Of a stretch of DNA of 28,801 bases, positions 9,191 to 18,421 are shown piece after piece. Location: NCBI GenBank assembly GCA_014904985.1, contig MU129048.1, positions 5,236 to 34,036 on the forward strand, in the 5' to 3' direction. Made by a program: the position numbers and the translations under genes. The DNA comes from Hydnum rufescens UP504. Lineage: Eukaryota; Basidiomycota; Agaricomycetes; Cantharellales; Hydnaceae. Every line of letters starts with the position of its first letter. The stretch's first letter is position 1. The notes under the pieces were generated by a model that saw only the letters and a list, made by a program, of their open reading frames with translations, was not told where the DNA came from and did not search any database.

Positions 9191-9738
9191 TAATTGACAG
9201 CTCCATTGATGGCCATATGCATGAAGTGCAGGGGTAGCAAATCAAAGGTGAGAAATGTGTTGAGGCAAGAGCTGCCACTGTTCAAGACATCTGGTTAAGC
9301 TCAAGTTATTGCTGTGAAATCAAACATATGTATGCATTGCATCTCATGGTGCATAGGACATATCACATCATAAAGGAATCCAATGGTGAAGGTCTCAGGG
9401 AGTTCTCCAAGAAGCTTGTTTATTAGAGCAAGCATGAAGAAATGTTTTTCACCATGGGGCCCCATACTGACAAAGTAAATGACACAGTCATGTTGACAAA
9501 CTATAATGAGACCTTTATCTGTGTATTCCTTAGATATGCAGATTTGATAATCCTTGGCAGCAAGATATGAATCTTTGCATCAATCAATAACTTTGTTGGT
9601 AACAGCCATACAGTTGTGGACAAGCAAACACAGATATTTTTACTGGGGCTGATCCACTGGTTTCTGGGCTTCAAAACCTTGATTTTCAGACTCCCCTGGC
9701 TTCAGAGATTCAGAATCACCCACTTTGAGGGTCATGTG
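9191..9738 (-). pseudogene. KDZ-family transposase fossil, central part
   Basis: The minus-strand translation has KDZ (Kyakuja-Dileera-Zisupton) landmarks in order: KDSYLAAKDY (family form ..SF.AADEK), YTDKGLIIVCQHD (..DTGLMALLCRHD), GEKHFFMLALINKLLGELP (GEKQ.YALAL...), FLYDVIC (LYDIGC), then after a frame change ISHL-FATPALHAYGHQW (R.SFA...HAYGHQW), ending at CQL. In KDZ proteins this spans the central catalytic region. Several stops interrupt it (TAA, TGA). One TGA lies in HL*FA and fits a former Arg, and CQHD for CRHD fits CGA-to-CAA. Both ends are missing. It abuts the end of module array 2, which runs on the other strand. Confidence 0.8.
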
Positions 9739-10145
9739 ACCTATCTTTAGTGCCCACCAAATTTTGGGGAAAATTTTGCACAACATTGAGGCCTTGGAGG
9801 CCATGAGGAAGGTCCCTAAAGGTCCTTAGGAGCTGCAAAGTCAGTTATATACATATAAACAAGTAGGATGAGCCTATCTACTAAGTATTGAGAATAGATT
9901 CAATTGCAAGCATTGCACATCTCAAGACACAGCAATGCAAGTGTTGCTTTTTCACAGCCCACTCAGTGACCCTCCCAGTGAGTCCCTGATAGTATGCAGA
10001 CAGACATGAAGTGCCAAGCATGGTTGATGAAGTGGTGAATTGTATCAAGGGGGCATGATTCAAGGGAGTCCATGGCAGCAGCTTTGGCATCTGCAAAGGT
10101 GACTTTGAATGCTTCACAATAGCAATACTTAGAATAGCCCCAGTA

Positions 10146-10201
10146 CTGGGGTGGATGGGTTAATGGTTTGGAAAGTAAAAATATGTCATATTGGCACATA
10201 C
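10146..10201 (-). other. Spliceosomal intron in the ITm transposase
   Basis: GTATGT donor directly after NPIEM, CATTAAC branch-like word, CCCCAG acceptor before YWGY. It is 56 nt long, and its removal joins the conserved NPIEM-YWG motif exactly. Confidence 0.75.
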
Positions 10202-10864
10202 CATTTCTATTGGATTTAATTCACAGTGGAACTTCAGCAGGAAGATGCAGTGGTGGCCCACCTTTGTGATGAGTTCCTCAAGCATGGATACTTGATTAAT
10301 AACATCATGCTGTTTGCTGAAGATGTGAGCCAAGCAACATCTTTCATTCTTGAAGGGGCAGATGGGGGAACACTTTGCATGAATGCCCTTTGTATCAATG
10401 CCACACTCCTCAAGAACTCTCTGCAGACCCTAGCTGCACCACTATCTGTAGTCATCTTCTGCACCTTCCCACATAGGGAGATATTGGGGTTGTCATCTGG
10501 AATTACAGTATTACTTTGCTTGCATTGCTTTCCACCATCACCTTTATTCATTTCGAAAGGACAGAGAGCATTGGGCCCAAGCAAAGCATGTGCAGAGGAT
10601 TGATCAAAAATAAACAGTGCTTCACACTCAGGATGTGAAACATTGAAGATATCAATAGCATCAGTGACTTGAGTCAAAAGTTGAGCAGTGTCCCACCATG
10701 CATCCCCAGCAGCACCAGTATAAATGATTTTCTAAGTATCCTGAATAGTTTGACCCTGATCATTATGTTATATGAGCTGCCCATCCTCCTCATTGATAAA
10801 ATCTGAAATGTGAATGAGATGGCCACAAGTCTTCTTCTGGAGAACTGTGGTTCCTTCCTTCAAC

Positions 10865-10917
10865 CTGTGAGAGAATAGTGAGCCCAATAGACACACTTAA
10901 TGCATAAAATTACACAC
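10865..10917 (-). other. Spliceosomal intron in the ITm transposase
   Basis: GTGTGT donor and CACAG acceptor, 53 nt, phase 2. Removal joins KSA-W-LKEG across a split Trp codon. Confidence 0.7.
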
Positions 10918-11075
10918 CAAGCAGATTTCTTGAATTCATTTTCATGAAAACAACTCTCATCATGAAACTGTGCAATGACATGTTTCTCACCTGACCGCAG
11001 GCTGGGTTCATGATGTTTGAGGTCAGGACCATGGTACTGGACTTGTTTATTTTTTATTTATTTATCTAAAAATTC

Positions 11076-11199
11076 ACCACACCTGCTGGTGTGTGGTACC
11101 ATCTATAGAAATCAAAAAAAAAACTAAGTAGTACCACACCCACTTCAGCAGGTGTGGTACTGTAACAAAGTGCCTCCCAATTCAGGAGGGCACTTGTTG
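11076..11199 (+). repeat. Isolated module boxes and a module-like hairpin
   Basis: One box at 11076-11097 (ACCACACC, TGCT, GGTGTGTGGT). A second at 11131-11160 has perfect 10-bp arms GTACCACACC and GGTGTGGTAC around CACTTCAGCA. A hairpin follows (AACAAAGTGCCTCC 11164-11177 with GGAGGGCACTTGTTG 11185-11199). This is the layout of the array modules, but the second stem has unrelated sequence and splice-like signals are weak. Confidence 0.55.
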
Positions 11200-12055
11200 T
11201 TGTACTTGGACAAAGTGGAGTTGACAGGGGAAGGAGTAGGAATAGGGAGAATAGGAGATGGGGTCCTGAAATCACCCATGAGGGCAAAACCTGAACCTGA
11301 CCTGAGGTTTGGTTCCAGAGTGGTTTGGTTTGGGTTTAAACCAGGTTTAAACCTGAAACCTGAGATATAGGAGAAGCAAAACATTTTAGTAAGTACTACA
11401 GACTATCTGAACTCTCTGTGTGAGTCTTTGCATTGACCACTTCCTTTGCATTCCATTTTCCATTCATATCTCATTCACACCCCTCCTTCACATCAATTTT
11501 CTGCTTACATATCTCCAGGGGATGGAACTTAGCTAACTAAATTGTGTCATGTGACCCTAGACTGAGTTACAGTAACCTGTGCAAATCTCCAGATTTGATC
11601 CCAGAGCCATGTGCTTTGTAACCTGCACAGATTACCCCATTAGATTCCAGAGTCATGCAACTTTTGACTCTGAAATTACAGTACTGTGTGCAAATTGCTA
11701 GGTTTACTTCTGGAATTGAATGTATAGAAGGATGATAATGATAATATGTGGAGAAATAAGGGTGAAAGTACATAGACTGGAAGGTACACCCTATCTTTCA
11801 GGTTCAGGTTTAAACCTGGGTTTGAACCAGGTTTTGGATTCAGGGCAAGGGCAAAACCTAAACCAGACCTGACGAAAATTGAATGAAACCTGACCCCAAT
11901 GGAACCAGACCTGGGTCTGGTTTAGGTTTAAACCCAGGTTCCCAAGGTTTAAACCAGACCAAAGGCATCCATAAACGCAACCCACCAGAACCCCGCCCAG
12001 GTTCAGCCCACCAGATGAAACCCACAACGTGAGACTACAGAACACACAGACAGAA
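11200..12055. repeat. GGTTTAAACC-rich segment between two boxes
   Basis: Clusters of the palindromic words GGTTTAAACC, GGTTTGGTTTGGG and CCAGGTTTAAACC occur at about 11305-11360 and 11795-11965, partly as inverted repeats. Between them a degenerate repeat recurs (GTAACCTGTGCAAATCTCC at 11572, GTAACCTGCACAGATTACC at 11618, GTACTGTGTGCAAATTGC at 11681). No coding region was recognised. Confidence 0.5.
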
Positions 12056-12083
12056 CCACACACCCGCTTCAGCAGGTGTGTGG
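12056..12083 (+). repeat. Isolated module box
   Basis: Arms CCACACACC (12056-12064) and GGTGTGTGG (12075-12083), loop CGCTTCAGCA. This copy still retains one CpG in the loop. Confidence 0.7.
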
Positions 12084-12337
12084 TAATTTTAAGCTAACCC
12101 ATGCTGTAAATATTTTGCAAAAAACACGGTAACTTACTGTGGAAGGGTTGCATCAAAACCTGGTAACTCTGTTGCATCAAGCCACAGTAACCCTAACCTT
12201 TTGCATCCAGGCTATTATTTATTATTCCAGTTATATAATATATATTTTATAATATTAATATCCCTAAATGCGGTAATTAGATAGCCCAATAAGGAAGGGT
12301 GCATTAGATAATATCCCATAATAACCTTGGATAATAT
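12084..12337. other. A+T-rich flank of the palindrome
   Basis: Contains repeated words GGTAAC, TGTTGCATCA and TTGCATCC. Reverse-complemented, it weakly matches the other flank (15431-15637), for example GATGCAACAG and an AACTGGA word, so the inverted repeat may once have been longer. Confidence 0.4.
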
Positions 12338-13871
12338 ATTGAAAAAAAGCCTAAATGCGGAAATTAAATGAACTACATCCAAGAAAGTTTTCCCCATCCA
12401 GCCCAATGGGGGCCCAGGACCAGGGGGTGGTGCCTGGGATAGATGGATGGACCCCTAGGGACCCTGATACAGTGAAAAAACCAGGCCCAGGGCCACTGGT
12501 TACTGCCTGAAACAATGAGAACAGTAAAAACAGCACTGGAACCACTGGAAATTGCCAGAACATAGGTGCTTGGCGGACGAGCCTGAAATTTGGCACATGA
12601 TTAGATACTATTAGGACACAAATCATATCAAAATTTCAGCCAAATCCATGCATTACTTATGGAGATATGAGCCAAACAGGTTTAGACATTACAAATTGAT
12701 TTCCTCCCCCTATAAAATAGCTGGGGACTTGAAAATTTACACAGAGTATGAAGTTATTATAAAGTAATTATGTGCCAAAAATCAGCCCAATCCATGGACT
12801 TAAAGAGGGGGAACTGGGCAGGGGGGACCAGAACCACCGGAAGATGCCGGAAGATAAGCACTGGGCGGACGAGTCTGGAATTTGGCACATATTAGAAGGC
12901 CATTGGTACGCAAATCATATCAAAATTTCAGCCCAATACATGCATTATTTATGGAGATATGGGCCAAACAGGTTCGAACATTGAAGATTGATTTACTCCC
13001 CCTACAGTCAAGATATGAACTTGAAATTTTACACAGAGTATAGTCATATAATGGACTAAATCTATGCCAAACATCAGCCCAATCAGTTGAGTTTGAGACA
13101 TTCAACTCCCTTGGCAGGCAGAAAAGAGGAAAAACCCCACCATAAATGTGAATCACCCCACACTGGGCCCAAAATAGGTGGAATTGACCTGTAATATTAT
13201 GATACAGACTATATCCAAAAATTGAATGAATTGGATGTGTGGAAGTGGCTGAAATTGATGGGGAGGGAAGGCAATCAAAAGTGAATTACACAAGATGTAG
13301 AGCAGGGATGGATCTGATCTCAGGCCACTAGTGTAATATGTATATGGGGAGCTCATATACCAAATATCAGCCTAACCAGACTCCATTTAGGCATTGCTCC
13401 ACATCATCCCCCCCTAACTCACAATTTCCTCCCCAGGGCCTTCCATCCATGCCATTACCCTGAAAACTCACAGTTGGCTCATCCAAACACATTCATAACA
13501 TCCCTCAAAATTTCAGATTTCTTACTGCAATGTGAGACCTTGCAGAATATTTTCAAGTTTCACTGTAATACACCCTCCAGTGGGGGCACTTCCAGCACTC
13601 CAATGACTCTGATTTTTTGTAGGCCACACCTGGTCACCATTTGAGGCTCAGGCGCAAAATTTCAGGCCATTCTAAGCACTTCTGGCATTGGTCACATGAC
13701 CCAGATCTTCCCCTCCCCCTGCTTCACTCAGTAATCCAATTTGCATGGACTTTGTGGCCATTTGTAGTAGTAGTGGGTGGCACCCCATGATTCCAATTTG
13801 AAGCCATTCCATGGAATATTCATTGAGTTATTCAAGAAACATTCCAGATCAATTCAATTTGAGGTCAGAAC
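12338..13871. repeat. Left arm of 1.53-kb inverted repeat
   Basis: Reverse complement of 13897-15430. Identity looks close to complete near the centre and lower outward, with many CG to TG/CA differences. It is composed of degenerate units of about 145 bp marked by words like CAAAATTTCAGCCCAAT. Frames within it (for example 12772-12984) are mirrored in the other arm and are repeat-derived. Confidence 0.85.
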
Positions 13872-13896
13872 CACAGTATTTCCACTAAATACCACA
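13872..13896. other. 25-nt spacer of the inverted repeat
   Basis: The only bases not shared by the arms. The sequence itself has near-mirror CCACAGT and ACCACAG words. The arm ends are GAGGTCAGAAC and GTTCTGACCTC. Confidence 0.8.
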
Positions 13897-15430
13897 GTTC
13901 TGACCTCAAATTGAATTGATCTGGAATGTTTCTTGAATAACTCAATGAATATTCCATGGAATGGCTTCAAATTGGAATCATGGGGTGCCACCCACTACTA
14001 CTACAAATGGCCACAAAGTCCATGCAAATTGGATCACTGAGTGAAGCAGGGGGAGGGGAAGATCTGGGTCATGTGACCAATGCCAGAAGTGCTTAGAATG
14101 GCCTGAAATTTTGCGCCTGAGCCTCAAATGGTGACCAGGTGTGGCCTACAAAAAATCAGAGTCATTGGAGTGCTGGAAGTGCCCCCACTGGAGGGTGTAT
14201 TACAGTGAAACTTGAAAATATTCTGCAAGGTCTCACATTGCAGTAAGAAATCTGAAATTTTGAGGGATGTTATGAATGTGTTTGGATGAGCCAACTGTGA
14301 GTTTTCAGGGTAATGGCATGGATGGAAGGCCCTGGGGAGGAAATTGTGAGTTAGGGGGGGATGATGTGGAGCAATGCCTAAATGGAGTCTGGTTAGGCTG
14401 ATATTTGGTATATGAGCTCCCCATATACATATTACACTAGTGGCCTGAGATCAGATCCATCCCTGCTCTACATCTTGTGTAATTCACTTTTGATTGCCCT
14501 TCCCCTCCCCATCAATTTCAGCCACTTCCACACATCCAATTCATTCAATTTTTGGATATAGTCTGTATCATAATATTACAGGTCAATTCCACCTATTTTG
14601 GGCCCAGTGTGGGGTGATTCACATTTATGGTGGGGTTTTTCCTCTTTTCTGCCTGCCAAGGGAGTTGAATGTCTCAAACTCAACTGATTGGGCTGATGTT
14701 TGGCATAGATTTAGTCCATTATATGACTATACTCTGTGTAAAATTTCAAGTTCATATCTTGACTGTAGGGGGAGTAAATCAATCTTCAATGTTCGAACCT
14801 GTTTGGCCCATATCTCCATAAATAATGCATGTATTGGGCTGAAATTTTGATATGATTTGCGTACCAATGGCCTTCTAATATGTGCCGAATTTCAGACTCG
14901 TCCGCCCAGCACTTATTTTGCGGCATCTTCTGGTGGTTCTGGTCCCCTGCCCAGTTCCCCTCTTTAAGTCCATGGATTGGGCTGATTTTTGGCACATAAT
15001 TACTTTATAATAACTTCATACTCTGTGTAAATTTTCAAGTCCCCAGCTATTTTATAGGGGGAGGAAATCCATTTTAATGTCTAAACCTGTTTGGCTCATA
15101 TCTCCATAAGTAATGCATGGATTTGGCTGAAATTTTGATATGATTTGTGTCCTAATAGTATCTAATCATGTGCCAAATTTCAGGCTTGTCTGCCAAGCAC
15201 TTATTTTCCAGCAATTTCCAGTGGTTCCAGTGCTGTTTTTACTGTTCTCATTGTTTCAGGCACTAACCAGTGGCCCAGGGCCTGGTTTTTTCACTGTATC
15301 AGGGTCCCTAGGGGGTCCATCCATCCATCCCAGGCACCACCCCCTGGTCCTGGGCCCCCATTGGGCTGGATGGGGAAAACTTTCTTGGATGTAGTTCATT
15401 TAATTTCTGCATTTAGGCTTTTTTTCAATA
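13897..15430. repeat. Right arm of 1.53-kb inverted repeat
   Basis: Mirror of 12338-13871, ending CTTTTTTTCAATA. Compared with the left arm the outer part carries TG or CA where the left has CG (for example GGCTTGTCTGCC against GGCTCGTCCGCC). A 118-residue frame at 14494-14850 is repeat sequence. Confidence 0.85.
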
Positions 15431-15637
15431 GGAATCAGTGTATTATGTAACTGGATACCATTTGGGAATCATTATATAATATTTTTAGTCACCCCAAACC
15501 CAGTATGGAAATTATCCTAAATAGGAAATGATTGGATGCAAATCCATTAAGAACCCAACTGAGCCATTGGCTGATATTAAAATGCCAGGGTTGCCACAGC
15601 TCTGATGCAACAGCTGACCTGATGCATCAAAATGCAG
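15431..15637. other. Right flank of the palindrome
   Basis: No gene. Weak inverted similarity to 12084-12337. GATGCAACAG and GATGCATCA words occur just before U1. Confidence 0.4.
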
Positions 15638-17682
15638 TATAGAAGAAGGGTTGGGAGCTCCAATGACTGTCAAATCAAAATCTGGTTCAGCCAGTGTGTA
15701 GATGGCAGACTGTATTTCTGTTGTTATTCATTGGGTTGGTTCGCTTCAGTGGTTGATCACACTCTGCAAGATGTGTATGGTGTTCAGTGGAGAATAGGAA
15801 GGGATATGGACTGGCTGTAGTCAATGATATATCATCTGGGATGCTTGTGGAAAGGCTTATATGTCATTCGTGTGTGTTGGTCTGTTTACTGATATCTGTG
15901 TATTCTTGTTTACATTCTCCTGGTCAAAATGCAGATATCTGTGGGTTATAGACTGGTCAGTGCTTGGTTAGTCTTGTTAGTATGTTTCTTTTCTTCTTTC
16001 TTCAAAACCTGATATGTATTTCATTATGCTTACTTTTCCTTGGATGTCCAGCAACTCTAACCTTAGGTCCTGCAACTATCCTTGGCTTTAGTGATTTGCA
16101 TAGAGGGCTACCAGTGGCTTTGTCTCAACAACCTTGAAGATGACTTAGCTCCAGATGGCTTATAGATAGACTGTTCTTTAGAGGCAAGCAGAAAAGTTGA
16201 CACTGGTTGACAGTGATGATTTCCAGAGAGGAGATGATTGTGTGGGGATACAGGAAATCTACCAGCTTTATACTTTTCTGAAGGTGGCTGTGTTTAAGAA
16301 ATATGACTCCCTCATGGCATGGGTGAGTCATATGTGAGTCATAGGTGAGAACAAAAGAAAAATAACAAGATGATGTCATAATGCGGTCATAGCTGGAGTC
16401 ATGCATAAGGAGAACAAAAGAGAATCATGAGGAGTGACCTCAAATTGAATTGATCTGGAATGTTTCTTGAATAACTCAATGAATATTCCATGGAATGGCT
16501 TCAAATTGGAATCATGGGGTGCCACCCACTACTACTACAAATGGCCACAAAGTCCATGCAAATTGGATCACTGAGTGAAGCAGGGGGAGGGGAAGATCTG
16601 GGTCATGTGACCAATGCCAGAAGTGCTTAGAATGGCCTGAAATTTTGCGCCTGAGCCTCAAATGGTGACCAGGTGTGGCCTACAAAAAATCAGAGTCATT
16701 GGAGTGCTGAATGGGCCCACTGGAGGGTGTATTACAGTGAAACTTGAAAATATTCTGCAAGGTCTCACATTGCAGTAAGAAATCTGAAATTTTGAGGGAT
16801 GTTATGAATGTGTTTGGATGAACTGTGAGTTTTCAGGGTAATGGCATGGATGGAAGGCCCTGGGGAGGAAATTGTGAGTTAGGGGGGGATGATGTGGAGC
16901 AATGCCTAAATGGAGTCTGGTTAGGCTGATATTTGGGGTGATGTCACCAATTTGCTGAGCATGTGGAATGCTTGGAGCATGAGGTCACTGACCATGTGGA
17001 GCATTCTGGAGGCAAAATGAAAGGATATCTCTGGGTTTTGGAGATTAATTTGAGCATAGTCCAATGGTTAAGGTGTTTTGTTGCTTGTTGATAATGGGGA
17101 CAAGTGCAGGGGATGGGATTTGATGCAGAAACAGCAGTTTGCATCCATAGTAGACATTATTGGTATCATTAGATGCGGATTTTTAACAGCTTTCTGGGGA
17201 TGGTGGTTCCGAGCAGATCCGATGTAAACTGACAGAGAAATTCGTTTTTTACTGATGGGTGTTGATTCTGATAGTAATATCGTTCTGTAGAGTTCAGTTT
17301 TGATTTGTTCTTTGCATGCTCAGTACTGTTGGATGCGGACTTCTTATATCTTTCCAGGCGTGGTTGTTCCAAGAGGATTGAATGCAAATTGACAGAGAAA
17401 TTTGTTTTTTACTGGAAATCCCAGATTTTGATAGTAAAATTGGCCTGGAGAGTGCAGTTTTGGTCCATTCAACTTGTGTTTGGTACCGTTCGAAAGGTGT
17501 GAATCGTAGCGTTCTAAGTGTTATATGGGCGTACCTCTCCGATCAAAACTGACGGAGTTATAGAATGAATTTGATTTCCACATGTAGCTGTAATTAATTT
17601 TGTAATTGGTCATGTGATCGTCCAAAGGCTGGGAGTGGTGTGATTTCGCATTTTCTGATACTGGATGTTTTTATCTTCCACA
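15638..17682 (-). repeat. LTR-like repeat U1
   Basis: A direct copy of U2. On the minus strand it starts TGTGGAAGATAAAAAC (17682) and ends CTTCTATA (15638), close to a TG...CA LTR with one C-to-T change. Going in on the minus strand there are three 160-bp monomers (GAC words at 17548, 17387, 17227), then a 0.5-kb insert copied from the palindrome (16435-16936), TGACTCA sites, a TATA box (16266-16272), and the R/U5-like part with the invariant block 16035-16088. The flanks GCAG and GCGG might be a decayed 4-bp target duplication, but this is not secure. No open gene. Confidence 0.6.
16435..16936. repeat. Third copy of the inner palindrome arm, inserted in U1
   Basis: Nearly identical to 13901-14408 with two small deletions. 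It starts at TGACCTC, four bases from the inner arm end, and stops at GATATTTGG. On both sides U1 sequence resumes (GAATCATGAGGAG to the left, TGATGTCACCAATTTGC to the right), as comparison with copy A shows. Confidence 0.8.
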
Positions 17683-17687
17683 GCGGT

Positions 17688-17812
17688 GGTGGGTGTGTGG
17701 CTATATAAGGTATGTATCATTTTTAGTAGCTATGGACACACAAAGAGAGCAGCAGTTGCTGCTCTCTTTGTGTGAGTTTGAATCTTAACTAACACATTAT
17801 TTTCCATTCTAG
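17688..17812 (+). other. Module M9: intron-like unit
   Basis: Right half of the box (GGTGGGTGTGTGG). TATATAAG|GTATGT with the donor at 17710. Hairpin arms 17738-17753 and 17758-17773 (16 bp, perfect, CACAAAGAGAGCAGC type). ACTAAC at 17788-17793. TTCTAG ends at 17812. The putative intron is 103 nt, followed by ATTGGGG. Confidence 0.7.
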
Positions 17813-17825
17813 ATTGGGGAGTCCA

Positions 17826-17945
17826 ACCCCAATGCATGAACACCCACGCAGCCACAAGCCCAACCAACCCATGACCACCCACACAGCCACAAGTCCCCAC
17901 CAACCCATGAACACTGATGCAGCCATGAGCCCACACCAACCTGCA
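17826..17945 (+). repeat. 35-36-bp tandem repeat in an exon-like spacer
   Basis: About three units containing CCAACCCATGA and GCAGCCACAAG (unit ends at 17858, 17893 and 17929). In the open frame this gives repeated HQPM/SPHQP-like words. Confidence 0.6.
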
Positions 17946-18003
17946 GCCTGCAAGGACATGAAGGAAACCCCACAAGCGAACAGGCAAATGACAGTGCACC
18001 TGA

Positions 18004-18145
18004 GCCACACACCCACTTCGGCAGGTGTGTGGCAATATTAGGTGTGTTTATTATTATTATGGGGTGTACCATGATGCCAAAAGAGCAGCCCCAGCTGCTC
18101 TTTTGGCATTATTTTTGTTATTTTTTTTAAACTAATATATTCTAG
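18004..18145 (+). other. Module M10: intron-like unit with intact TTCG box
   Basis: Box arms GCCACACACC (18004-18013) and GGTGTGTGGC (18024-18033), loop CACTTCGGCA. Donor ATTAG|GTGTGT (18042). Hairpin arms ATGCCAAAAGAGCAGC (18074-18089) and its exact complement (18094-18109), loop CCCA. AACTAAT follows. TTCTAG ends at 18145. 104 nt. Confidence 0.75.
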
Positions 18146-18273
18146 GCCTTCTCCCTCCATGAAACCCACATCCAAAGAATGTGACAACAAGACCCAGGAA
18201 AAATATGGGCATGTGCACAGCCACTGCAACTCTCGACTACCTGCAACCCATATGACAATGAAACAAGTACAGC

Positions 18274-18421
18274 GCCACACACCTGCTTTGGTGGGTGTGT
18301 GGCAATATTAGGTGTGTTTTTCTATATTACAGGGTATACCATGATGCCAAAAGAGCAGCCCCAGCTGCTCTCTTGGTGTCACTTACATTCTTTTTTTTAA
18401 CTAATGTATTTAGTATTTTAG
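18274..18421 (+). other. Module M11: intron-like unit
   Basis: Box arms 18274-18283 and 18294-18303, loop TGCTTTGGTG. Donor ATTAG|GTGTGT (18312). Hairpin arms 18344-18359 and 18364-18379 with two mismatches, loop CCCA. AACTAAT follows. TTTTAG ends at 18421. Confidence 0.7.

Larger units (their letters stand above)
9881..11047 (-). pseudogene. Tc1/mariner-like (ITm) DDE transposase fossil with two introns
   Basis: A long remnant of a basidiomycete transposase of the DDE/ITm type. Order on the minus strand: GEKHVIAQFHDESCFHENEF (first catalytic Asp in FHDES); a 53-nt intron (10865-10917, GTGTGT...CACAG) joining AW to LKEG; HLIHISDFINEEDGQL; GDAWWDTAQLL; FIFDQSSAHALLGPNAL (second Asp); FEMNKGDGGKQCKQ; KMTTDSG; after a frameshift near 10437 AKCSPICPFKNERCC and FHCELNPIEM (catalytic Glu in NPIE); a 56-nt intron (10146-10201, GTATGT...CCCCAG); then YWGYSKYCYCEAFKVTFADA, HHFINHAWHFMS and, after a 4-bp TCTG duplication, GLTGRVTEWAVKKQ, ending at TAG 9881-9883. 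TAA and TAG stops occur after GQLI and QDT. Many expected Arg are Cys or His (KYCYCEAF, HHFINHAW), typical CpG decay. The N terminus is missing. Confidence 0.85.

Noticed and set aside
10226..10603. 125-residue plus-strand frame
   Set aside because: It overlaps the catalytic part of the ITm transposase on the other strand, which has clear family motifs. This frame is its shadow.
12338..15430. Palindrome as a sequencing or assembly artefact
   Set aside because: The arms differ by scattered transitions and small indels that increase outward, and a separate partial copy exists at 16435. Long-read confirmation would still be useful.
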